The notes under the pieces are model-generated. The model had not been told where the DNA came from. It saw only the letters and a list, made by a program, of their open reading frames with translations, and ran no database searches. The position numbers were made by a program, and so were the translations under genes. Below are positions 32,631 to 37,506 of a stretch of DNA of 37,506 nucleotides, in pieces. The stretch comes from a virus: IMG/VR virus record IMGVR_UViG_3300032093_000379, positions 1-37,506 of that record. The stretch is one strand, 5' to 3'. Positions within the stretch are counted from its first letter, which is position 1. Every line of letters begins with the position of its first letter.

Positions 32631-32815
32631 TTAAGGCAATTGAGGCTTTGATTCTGGTAATTAAGCTTGCGGAGACGCTTTTGGCAGCTATCCGCAATCG
32701 CCATGCAGAGGAAACCCGCGCACGATTGGATCAGGCAATTGAGCAAGCAAGATCAGCAAAAACACCTGAAGAAAAAGAACGAGCGGCACGAGCTTTACGA
32801 GAAGCATTTTACTGA
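32627..32815 (+). CDS. Small amphipathic/coiled-coil protein, 62 aa
   Basis: The ATG at 32627 overlaps the upstream stop in an ATGA arrangement. The product has an N-terminal moderately hydrophobic helix (MIKAIEALILVIKLAETLLA) and then a charged coiled coil (RHAEETRARLDQAIEQARSA). This resembles the plan of inner-membrane spanins (anchor plus coiled coil), and a lipoprotein gene follows immediately. The hydrophobic helix carries Lys and Glu, so membrane insertion is uncertain and the assignment is tentative. Confidence 0.45.
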   Translation: MIKAIEALILVIKLAETLLAAIRNRHAEETRARLDQAIEQARSAKTPEEKERAARALREAFY

Positions 32816-32834
32816 CGCTACGACTGATTTTTTG

Positions 32835-33080
32835 GTGGCGCTCCTAATAATTGGTCTTGCAATTTTGATCATGTCTTGTGCGCATGTATCTGGACCAGAG
32901 CCGAGCTTTAAGCCAAATATTTACTTACCAAGCACGACAGATGGGCGAGTGGTTTTCATTTCTGGCGACGGTGACAAGATTGATTCAGACGAGCCACGAA
33001 TGCTTGATCTTTACTGTGCGCCGCTCAATGATTTAAAGCTACTGCAAGAGAAGCTTTTGCGCTGTGAGGTTTGGAAATGA
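32835..33080 (+). CDS. Small lipoprotein, candidate outer spanin
   Basis: From GTG 32835 (or TTG 32832) the product starts with a hydrophobic signal (MALLIIGLAILIMSC) whose lipobox IMSC predicts lipid attachment at Cys15. The mature part is about 66 residues, with FKPNIYLPSTTDGRVVFISG and a C-terminal helix LNDLKLLQEKLLRCEVWK. A small lipoprotein between a coiled-coil protein and an endolysin is the classical spanin position, so an outer spanin is the best inference. The start codon is non-ATG with a weak ribosome site; longer upstream starts would place charged residues before the signal. Confidence 0.55.
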   Translation: MALLIIGLAILIMSCAHVSGPEPSFKPNIYLPSTTDGRVVFISGDGDKIDSDEPRMLDLYCAPLNDLKLLQEKLLRCEVWK

Positions 33081-33496
33081 ACGACAAAGTTAGACTAATG
33101 CTGGACTATGGTTTTTCGCTTCTGTCTAAGCCCTATCATTGGGGTGGCGATGATCCACTGGCGGGCTTTGACTGCTCTGGCTACGTCCAAGAGTGCCTAG
33201 CTTCAGTGGGACTAGATCCAAAGGGTGATCAAACGGCTCAAGGTCTTTATGATCATTTTGCTGCAGTTTCCGATAGAGAGCCAGGACCAGGGGCATTGGT
33301 GTTTTTCGGCCAAAGTAGCGCCAAGATTAATCACGTTGCCTTGATGGTTGACGATGATCACATGATGGAATATGGCGCAGGTAATTCATCCACGACAAAC
33401 CTTGAGCAAGCTGTCAAGCAAAATGCGTTTGGAAGGATTAGACCGATTTCATCGCGCTCTGATTTGGTGGCCATTTTAAGCCCGAGGTACGCTTGA
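33077..33496 (+). CDS. NlpC/P60-family peptidase, probable endolysin
   Basis: The product (139 residues from ATG 33077, which overlaps the upstream stop and follows GAGG) has the NlpC/P60 catalytic pattern. PYHWGGDDPLAGFDCSGYVQ carries the nucleophile Cys33, and NHVALMVD carries the catalytic His86. The family cleaves peptidoglycan peptide bonds. The protein has no signal peptide or binding domain and is about the size of a minimal catalytic unit, as expected of a holin-dependent endolysin. The alternative, a virion-associated tail hydrolase, is less likely next to the membrane and lipoprotein genes. Confidence 0.8.
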   Translation: MNDKVRLMLDYGFSLLSKPYHWGGDDPLAGFDCSGYVQECLASVGLDPKGDQTAQGLYDHFAAVSDREPGPGALVFFGQSSAKINHVALMVDDDHMMEYGAGNSSTTNLEQAVKQNAFGRIRPISSRSDLVAILSPRYA

Positions 33497-33738
33497 ACAT
33501 ATTGGCAGAGGTAGGCTTAACCAGTGAACAGGCTATCGCGGCAATTGTCGGTGTGGCTGCTACCGCTGCTTTTAACTTAGTGAAATCGTCTTTAATGTCG
33601 CCAGGACAGATTAAGCAGATCGAAAAAGAAAACGTGATGCGCGACGCGAAGCTAGATAAGTTATTCGAGAAAACGGACAGGCTTGAAAGGCAGGTTTTGA
33701 TTCTTGAACACAAAGCCGAGCAAGAAACAGCCGAGTGA
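33493..33738 (+). CDS. Membrane-anchored coiled-coil protein, 81 aa (lysis-associated)
   Basis: The start is TTG at 33493, overlapping the endolysin stop and six bases after GAGG. Residues 12-32 (SEQAIAAIVGVAATAAFNLV) form one hydrophobic helix, followed by a charged coiled coil (IKQIEKENVMRDAKLDKLFE, then RLERQVLILEHKAEQE). One anchor plus coiled coil fits an inner-membrane spanin or a holin accessory protein, and it is a better spanin candidate than the 62-aa protein upstream. Function is inferred from plan and place only. Confidence 0.55.
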   Translation: MNILAEVGLTSEQAIAAIVGVAATAAFNLVKSSLMSPGQIKQIEKENVMRDAKLDKLFEKTDRLERQVLILEHKAEQETAE

Positions 33739-33925
33739 GTATCTTGTAATCTTTGCCAAGATCGCAGATGTCGAGCCTGGGCAAGTGCTGATTTGCTGCC
33801 CCTTATGCCAGATGACTACAGAAATTGTTGCAGAATTGTCAGGCCCACTTAAAGAGTGGACGCAATGCCAAGGCTGCAAGTGCTGGTTTCATCCCACAGT
33901 GACGTTTTTAGGCACCAACGACTGA
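33704..33925 (+). CDS. Small zinc-ribbon protein, 73 aa
   Basis: The most reasonable start is TTG 33704, overlapping the preceding gene; its ribosome site is weak. The product has two Cys pairs: CCPLC at residues 31-35 and CQGCKCWFH about 20 residues further on. This is a zinc-ribbon or rubredoxin-like knuckle. No catalytic part is visible. It closes the lysis block and lies before the first repeated promoter element. Function unknown. Confidence 0.5.
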   Translation: MNTKPSKKQPSEYLVIFAKIADVEPGQVLICCPLCQMTTEIVAELSGPLKEWTQCQGCKCWFHPTVTFLGTND

Positions 33926-33954
33926 AATAGTTTCACAATGAGACACCTTTGAGG

Positions 33955-34007
33955 CCATGCGTTGCAATCGCATGGCAAGTGCGCTATTCTTATCTCAGAG
34001 GTGCGAG
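33955..34007 (+). promoter_or_regulatory. Promoter/operator element 1 with shared leader
   Basis: TTGCAA (33962-33967) and TATTCT (33985-33990) are 17 bases apart, as in sigma70-type promoters, with four matches of six each. Over the first hexamer lies a perfect 7-bp inverted repeat, CCATGCG (33955-33961) and CGCATGG (33969-33975), around a 7-base loop, a good operator candidate. The element then runs through a 17-base leader ending CAGAGGTGCGAG, whose GAGG is the ribosome site of the gene at 34008. A second element with identical spacing lies at 34833-34878. Confidence 0.65.
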
Positions 34008-34187
34008 ATGGCTACCAGAAAACAGCGCGTTTACATCACTAAGGCCGAGTTTGCGGCGCTCGATTATTTCTTATCAATTGCAGAGTCAGATTACCGGCTG
34101 GCCGATGATCAAGAGAAGACCGTTAAAGAGATTGAGCGATTGCGCGAGAAGTTGCGCCAAATGGAGCTTCAAAAGAGGAAGGTTTAA
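34008..34187 (+). CDS. Small helical protein, 59 aa
   Basis: The ATG at 34008 lies directly behind the GAGGTGCGAG leader. The product starts MATRKQRVYITKAEFAALDY and continues as one charged helix to the end (KEIERLREKLRQMELQKRKV). This composition suits a small DNA-binding or adaptor protein, but no family is recognised. It is the first gene after promoter element 1 and would be co-transcribed with the lipoprotein gene two bases downstream. Confidence 0.65.
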   Translation: MATRKQRVYITKAEFAALDYFLSIAESDYRLADDQEKTVKEIERLREKLRQMELQKRKV

Positions 34188-34188
34188 A

Positions 34189-34425
34189 ATGTTACCCAAC
34201 CTTGTTCATTTTGCAATGCGCATTGCGATTGCCACATTAGCCTTTATTTGGTTGTCTGGGTGCGGTAAACAGCCGGTCAACGCATGGGAAGCGTGTTGCG
34301 CCGATGGCCAGTGTGCAAAACAGATGCTTTACGATGACGACGACAATAACAACGGGCCTCTAGCATCGTGCTGGGTTCGAACGGATGGGGGCTCATGTGG
34401 TGTCTGCTTTGAGCCAGGAGGCTAA
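34189..34425 (+). CDS. Cys-rich lipoprotein, 78 aa
   Basis: GAGGAAGG precedes ATG 34189. The signal sequence (MLPNLVHFAMRIAIATLAFI) runs into the lipobox LSGC, predicting lipid attachment at Cys24 in the host envelope. The mature protein of about 55 residues has seven more Cys (ACCADGQC, ASCWV, GSCGVCF) and an acidic YDDDDNNN loop that could bind a divalent cation. It is probably disulphide-bonded. It is outside the lysis block and behind its own promoter-like element. A cell-surface role such as superinfection exclusion is therefore an attractive but unproven idea. Confidence 0.7.
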   Translation: MLPNLVHFAMRIAIATLAFIWLSGCGKQPVNAWEACCADGQCAKQMLYDDDDNNNGPLASCWVRTDGGSCGVCFEPGG

Positions 34426-34426
34426 C

Positions 34427-34747
34427 ATGGTTAAAGAAATCGAGGCTTACTTAGGCATCTGGCTGAGGCTTGAGCTTGAGGCTAAGGCCGAGTTTGCAGA
34501 GGCTAGAACGGCATGGGTTTGCCTAGATCCTGACGCCGGTTTAAGTACCCAGCGCGAAGTGCTTGCTACATTGAGCACCGCCAAGGCAAAACTGGCACGC
34601 GCAGAGGGTGGTGTTAGCGCCTTAAAGATGATTTTGGAGAAACTGAAACATGAAGAAAAATCGCACAATCCGAATCGACGAGAAGCTATTGGAGCAAGCG
34701 AGCAAGATGGGGCTCGATATATCGCAGGTGACGAGAGCCGCAATTGA
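34427..34747 (+). CDS. Hypothetical helical protein, 106 aa
   Basis: A perfect AGGAGG precedes ATG 34427. The first 75 residues form charged helices (LRLELEAKAEFAEARTAWVC, STAKAKLARAEGGVSALKMI). The last 33 residues overlap the next gene by 98 bases and look like a by-product of that frame. No family recognised. It follows the lipoprotein gene by one base, so the two are in one operon. Confidence 0.6.
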   Translation: MVKEIEAYLGIWLRLELEAKAEFAEARTAWVCLDPDAGLSTQREVLATLSTAKAKLARAEGGVSALKMILEKLKHEEKSHNPNRREAIGASEQDGARYIAGDESRN

Positions 34748-34826
34748 AAAAGCCGTGTTATCGGCTGGCCAGTGCCCTACTTGCGGCCAAAATGTAAAAA
34801 CGTCTCAATCTAAGAAAAAGGATTAA
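34650..34826 (+). CDS. CcdA-like ribbon-helix-helix protein fused to a zinc knuckle, 58 aa
   Basis: This short gene overlaps the end of its neighbour in another frame. It starts at ATG 34650, ten bases after GGAGA. Residues 5-36 (RTIRIDEKLLEQASKMGLDI, SQVTRAAIEKAV) match the ribbon-helix-helix pattern of CcdA/Arc-type DNA-binding proteins. The C-terminal part has CPTCGQNVK, a single zinc-knuckle half, then a basic tail. Such proteins bind operators as dimers. No toxin gene is next to it, so a transcription regulator is more likely than a toxin-antitoxin pair. Promoter element 2 lies directly downstream and could be its target. Confidence 0.65.
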   Translation: MKKNRTIRIDEKLLEQASKMGLDISQVTRAAIEKAVLSAGQCPTCGQNVKTSQSKKKD

Positions 34827-34832
34827 TGCGCG

Positions 34833-34878
34833 TTGCATTTGCATGGCGATCATGTTAACCTGTTTTCAGAGGTGCGAG
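34833..34878 (+). promoter_or_regulatory. Promoter/operator element 2 with shared leader
   Basis: This element aligns base for base with element 1: TTGCAT (34833-34838), a 17-base spacer containing GCATGGC, TAACCT (34856-34861), and a 17-base leader ending TTTTCAGAGGTGCGAG before ATG 34879. The second hexamer is a poor match to the sigma70 consensus, so conservation of the whole block is the stronger argument. The inverted repeat of element 1 is only partly kept here. Confidence 0.55.
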
Positions 34879-35214
34879 ATGAGAACACAAAAGCAAACGA
34901 TCACGATAGTAATTCCAGGGACTACAGACGAGCTGGCAGAGCTTACGGTTTACGTTAAAAATAACGACATCGTTGATGTAAAACCCTATATTTTTGATTT
35001 CAACCAAGCGGCTCAAGACAATCCCGACCATGTTCATTTGGTTAGCGACGTTGCTGGTTTTATTGCTGGTCAACCAATGGCCTCTTGGCTTCATGATCAG
35101 GTTTACTTTGAGCTTCAGCGTTGGGGCATGACAGATACTGACGATAACGAGCCTGACGGGCTTCTTTTGGCAAAACAACAAATCGAATGGGAGCTTTCAA
35201 ATGGCACTCGATAA
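34879..35214 (+). CDS. Hypothetical protein, 111 aa
   Basis: The ATG at 34879 lies directly behind the GAGGTGCGAG leader of element 2. The product starts MRTQKQTITIVIPGTTDELA, with a beta-like first half and a helical end (SWLHDQVYFELQRWGM, LLLAKQQIEWELSNGTR). No motif is recognised. It overlaps the exonuclease start by 14 bases and so is probably the first gene of the recombination operon. Confidence 0.65.
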   Translation: MRTQKQTITIVIPGTTDELAELTVYVKNNDIVDVKPYIFDFNQAAQDNPDHVHLVSDVAGFIAGQPMASWLHDQVYFELQRWGMTDTDDNEPDGLLLAKQQIEWELSNGTR

Positions 35215-36022
35215 CGCTTTAAGGCTTGATGAAAAGACCTACAATGCGATCTATGCGGTTAGGTCTTCTAATTTAAAACACGCTCTCAAGAGTGCTGCGC
35301 ACTACAAGCAAGCCCTTGAGACACCTTTTGAGCCGTCGCCAGCAATGGTTTTAGGTACGGCCATTCATACAATGATTTTAGAGCCTACAACTTTTGATAT
35401 CCGCTTTAGGGTTTTTGAGGGTGATCGCCGCACAAAAGACGGCAAGGCAGAATATCAAGCAATTGTTGATCAAGGGTTAACACCGATTGGCCGTGATGCT
35501 TTTGAGACGGCTAGAAACTGTTTTCAGTCCGTTACCAAACATCCAGAGGCTTCGAAATACGTTGTAGCTGGCAAAGAAGAGCACGCTTTTGTCTGGACCG
35601 ATGTCGATACAGGGGTTTTATGTAAGTGTAAGCCTGACTTCCTACATAACGGGCAATTCGTGGTTGACGTTAAATCGACTCGCGATGCTTCGCTAAAAGG
35701 CTTTCAGAGCGCCATTGGCTCTTATCTGTATCACGTCCAGGCTGCGTTTTACCTTGATGGCGTGGCGCAAGTAACTGGCCTACCTTATCGTGACTTTGTG
35801 TTTCTTTGCGTTGAGACAGAAGCTCCCTATGGCGTAGCGACTTACGCTCTTGATGAATCATCAATTGAGATGGGCAGAGCACTTTACAAGATCGCTCTCA
35901 AGAATATCCGCGACGCGCAAATCGATAACGAGTGGCCGGCTTATCCAAAAAATCTTCAGACCATTAGCCTACCGACTTGGGCACATTTTAATGCGCAAGA
36001 AATTATCCAAAAAGAGTCGTGA
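35201..36022 (+). CDS. RecE-like PD-(D/E)xK exonuclease
   Basis: The 273-residue product carries a PDDEXK nuclease core: KCKPDFL with Asp146, then FVVDVKSTRDA with Asp156 and Lys158, then the helix YLYHVQAAFYLDG with the conserved Gln. An N-terminal segment (AMVLGTAIHTMILEPTTFD) with conserved His60 is also typical. The RecE/YqaJ-type family digests one strand from double-strand ends to leave 3' overhangs. The annealing protein Bet is encoded two genes downstream, which makes a complete Red-type recombination pair. Confidence 0.85.
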   Translation: MALDNALRLDEKTYNAIYAVRSSNLKHALKSAAHYKQALETPFEPSPAMVLGTAIHTMILEPTTFDIRFRVFEGDRRTKDGKAEYQAIVDQGLTPIGRDAFETARNCFQSVTKHPEASKYVVAGKEEHAFVWTDVDTGVLCKCKPDFLHNGQFVVDVKSTRDASLKGFQSAIGSYLYHVQAAFYLDGVAQVTGLPYRDFVFLCVETEAPYGVATYALDESSIEMGRALYKIALKNIRDAQIDNEWPAYPKNLQTISLPTWAHFNAQEIIQKES

Positions 36023-36389
36023 AGACTTAACTAGAATTGCCAACACGCTAGCGCAGCTTGCAGAAGCTGTGCTTTTACTTGTTGAGCGCGAAATGCATGA
36101 GGTAACCGACAAGGATCTGGAAACACCACCTAGAAAGATTGCAAAGGCAATGCAATCAGGGCGACGTGTAACGCCAGATGAGGTAACACGTTATGCATTG
36201 TCGCTACAGCAATCCGTTTATAATCCAAAAATCAAAGTGCGCGCACAGCCACGGCACATTACAGAAATCAAAGGGGATCTAGTCGATGTCGAAAGAACTA
36301 AAGCCAATTCAAGAGGACGCGATGGTGCCGAGCTGGACGCCGGACCAAATGGACCTAGTAAAAAGATCGATAGCGAAGGGTGCGACTGA
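35991..36389 (+). CDS. Hypothetical basic protein between exonuclease and Bet, 132 aa
   Basis: The ATG at 35991 (MRKKLSKKSREDLTRIANTL) overlaps the exonuclease end by 32 bases; the upstream frame is open but has no plausible start. The product is a helical N-terminal half (AQLAEAVLLLVEREMHEVTD) followed by a basic segment. Its last 35 residues overlap the Bet gene by 104 bases and look poorly constrained, so the real end may matter little for function. It may be an accessory factor of the recombination pair; no family is recognised. Confidence 0.55.
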   Translation: MRKKLSKKSREDLTRIANTLAQLAEAVLLLVEREMHEVTDKDLETPPRKIAKAMQSGRRVTPDEVTRYALSLQQSVYNPKIKVRAQPRHITEIKGDLVDVERTKANSRGRDGAELDAGPNGPSKKIDSEGCD

Positions 36390-37083
36390 GGACGAGTTTA
36401 AGCTTTTTGCTTATCGCTGTAAAGACATGGGGCTAGATCCATTTAAGAAAGAAATCTATTTCGTAAAGTACGGCGGTACACCAGGGACTATCATCGTTGG
36501 CATTGATGGTTTTAGAAAGATCGCTCATCGGTCTGGCCGTTTATCAGGTATTGAGCGCGGCGTGATTCGTAATGAAGAGGGAATCTGCGTAGCCGCATGG
36601 GCAAAGGTTTATCGATCAGACTGGACACATCCAGCTTATGAGACCGTAAGCCGTCACGAGTACGACACGGGTAAAAACAACTGGTCAAAGATGCCTGAAA
36701 CCATGCTTAAGAAAGTCGCCGAAGCGTCAGCCCTTCGCATGGCATTCCCTAACGAGCTTGGCGAGATTTACGAGCAGTCAGAAATGGACCAAGCGCAAGA
36801 CGCTGCCGAGCTACATAGGCTTGACTCTATTGAGCGTAAAGCGAGAGCTGCGGCTGTAGAGATTGATCAGTTAAACATTGATGCTGAGGCACCGGCTGGT
36901 GAGCGCCTATGGCTTGTCGGTAAGACGTTTTACGGGAAAAAGATTAAAGACATTCCCGGCGATAAACTTCAAGAGATGCTTAAGCACTTAAAAGGTTTAG
37001 AGAAGCTTACACCTGAGATGGTGGCCGCTATTAGTGACGTTGAGGAATATTTCGAGCAGAGAAAGTCTGAGGCTTTAACATGA
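36286..37083 (+). CDS. bet: Bet-family single-strand annealing recombinase
   Basis: The 265-residue product (lambda Bet is 261) has the family core: TEDEFKLFAYRCKDMGLDPF, KKEIYFVKYGGTPGTIIVGI, DGFRKIAHRSGRLSG and, later, MPETMLKKVAEASALRMAFP followed by GEIYEQSE. It binds single strands made by the exonuclease and anneals them to homologous DNA. A charged C-terminal third follows (KLTPEMVAAISDVEEYFEQR). AAGGGG precedes ATG 36286 by nine bases. The stop overlaps the micropeptide start. Confidence 0.9.
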   Translation: MSKELKPIQEDAMVPSWTPDQMDLVKRSIAKGATEDEFKLFAYRCKDMGLDPFKKEIYFVKYGGTPGTIIVGIDGFRKIAHRSGRLSGIERGVIRNEEGICVAAWAKVYRSDWTHPAYETVSRHEYDTGKNNWSKMPETMLKKVAEASALRMAFPNELGEIYEQSEMDQAQDAAELHRLDSIERKARAAAVEIDQLNIDAEAPAGERLWLVGKTFYGKKIKDIPGDKLQEMLKHLKGLEKLTPEMVAAISDVEEYFEQRKSEALT

Positions 37084-37166
37084 TTTGGGTTCTTTATTTT
37101 TTGCATCTTAATTTAGTTCTTAGCTGGTCTGTTTTCTTAATGCTTTTGATGGCGGTGATGGGATGA
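37080..37166 (+). CDS. Membrane micropeptide, 28 aa (right copy)
   Basis: The ATG at 37080 overlaps the Bet stop. The product starts MIWVLYFLHLNLVLSWSV and ends LLMAVMG, one hydrophobic helix. It is clearly related to the 29-residue peptide at 93-182. The nearly identical ends with a diverged middle argue that the gene is real and under selection. Confidence 0.5.
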   Translation: MIWVLYFLHLNLVLSWSVFLMLLMAVMG

Positions 37167-37170
37167 GTGA
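37142..37170 (+). repeat. 29-bp direct repeat, copy 2
   Basis: Identical to 158-186. It covers the last codons of the micropeptide and the first of the next gene, and is one edge of the segment that differs between the two ends of the window. Confidence 0.9.
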
Positions 37171-37255
37171 CAGACAATTTTGCCTAGGAATCTTAGGCAT
37201 TATAATTCTTTGCATGATTAGTTTCGCTTGCTCAACTTTTAGGTGGACGTTGTGA
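37163..37255 (+). CDS. Membrane micropeptide, 30 aa, in place of the HNH gene
   Basis: The ATG at 37163 overlaps the previous stop, exactly as the HNH start does on the left. The product, MSDRQFCLGILGIIILCMIS then FACSTFRWTL, is one hydrophobic helix with a Cys-containing stretch that only weakly resembles a lipobox. It occupies the position taken by the HNH endonuclease at 179-658. Coding status is supported by the chained overlaps only. Confidence 0.4.
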   Translation: MSDRQFCLGILGIIILCMISFACSTFRWTL

Positions 37256-37506
37256 ATATCATCGAAGCGAGAGAGTTAGCGATGAGTGGAAAGACTGTGT
37301 TTAGTGAGGATGGCACTAAATTTACGCGGGAAGATTTTGAGGCTTACGCAAGAGACGCCGACCGCTGGCACGATAGTTATGTTTTTGGCGTCTGGCGCGA
37401 GAAACGCGAGCCACGGCGGGTTTATGTCTTGGTCGATTCGCGGGGTATCATCACCGAAGCGTCATTTAGTCGAATTGCATTAGAGCCTGAAGGTACTAGC
37501 AAGCGC
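37252..37506 (+). CDS. Conserved small protein, right copy (cut by window end)
   Basis: The start is GTG 37252, overlapping the upstream stop. The 85 codons present begin MNIIEARELAMSGKTVFSED and continue through a divergent centre (FTREDFEAYARDADRWHDSY) to VFGVWREKREPRRVYVLVDS, from which point the DNA is identical to the gene at 643-930. If the two are the same locus, the reading frame continues at 898 and ends at 930. Confidence 0.75.
   Translation, partial: MNIIEARELAMSGKTVFSEDGTKFTREDFEAYARDADRWHDSYVFGVWREKREPRRVYVLVDSRGIITEASFSRIALEPEGTSKR
37387..37506 (+). repeat. 120-bp exact direct repeat, copy 2
   Basis: Identical to 778-897. The repeat runs exactly to the last base of the window, so its true length on this side is not known. 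Ending at a shared block is the expected behaviour of an assembly that reached a branch point. Confidence 0.95.

Noticed and set aside
34650-34826. A CcdA/CcdB toxin-antitoxin module
   Set aside because: Only the antitoxin-like protein is seen. The genes on either side do not resemble CcdB or another known toxin.

Overview
The window looks like most of a tailed-phage genome, or one permuted copy of it. Terminase, portal, scaffold, capsid, head-tail connector, nozzle-type tail protein, ejection proteins, tail fibres, lysis genes and replication/recombination genes lie head to tail on the + strand. There is no tape measure, tail tube or sheath gene. Together with a single very large nozzle-like protein and three consecutive ejection-type proteins, this points to short-tailed (podovirus) morphology. 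Two convincing lipoprotein signal sequences and a lysis cassette with a lipoprotein suggest a Gram-negative host. The host genus cannot be told from the sequence. I saw no integrase, no clear lysogeny repressor, no DNA or RNA polymerase and no tRNA.

Layout: 1-930 is a small variable locus with a homing-type HNH endonuclease. 923-3142 is a cluster of small modular genes that share repeated blocks. 3143-3218 is a 76-nt structured non-coding element. 3235-7016 is replication: a candidate initiator gene carrying six 11-nt iterons followed by an AT-rich stretch (a candidate origin), a DnaB-like helicase and a RusA-like resolvase. 7009-9992 is packaging, with a GNAT-like protein between the terminase subunits. 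10203-15361 is portal, DNA methyltransferase, scaffold and major capsid. A terminator with overlapping alternative hairpins follows the capsid gene. 15501-27089 holds head completion, tail nozzle and ejection proteins, one of which carries an S74-type chaperone segment. 27166-32363 holds two large fibre genes bracketed by two related small beta-proteins. 32373-33738 is lysis. 33955-37083 holds accessory genes behind two repeated promoter-like elements, then an exonuclease/Bet recombination pair.

The right end (37080-37506) repeats the architecture of the left end. It has a related membrane micropeptide and a gene whose last 120 bases in the window are identical to 778-897, but without the HNH gene. 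The simplest reading is a circular or circularly permuted genome of about 36,609 bp (778 to 37386). On that reading, bases 1-777 are a second, HNH-bearing version of the locus. A true gene duplication remains possible.

The items most worth a second look are the iteron-type origin inside the initiator gene, the two-version end locus, the matched promoter/leader elements at 33955 and 34833, the two-state hairpin after the capsid gene, and an overlooked ribbon-helix-helix/zinc-ribbon gene at 34650.
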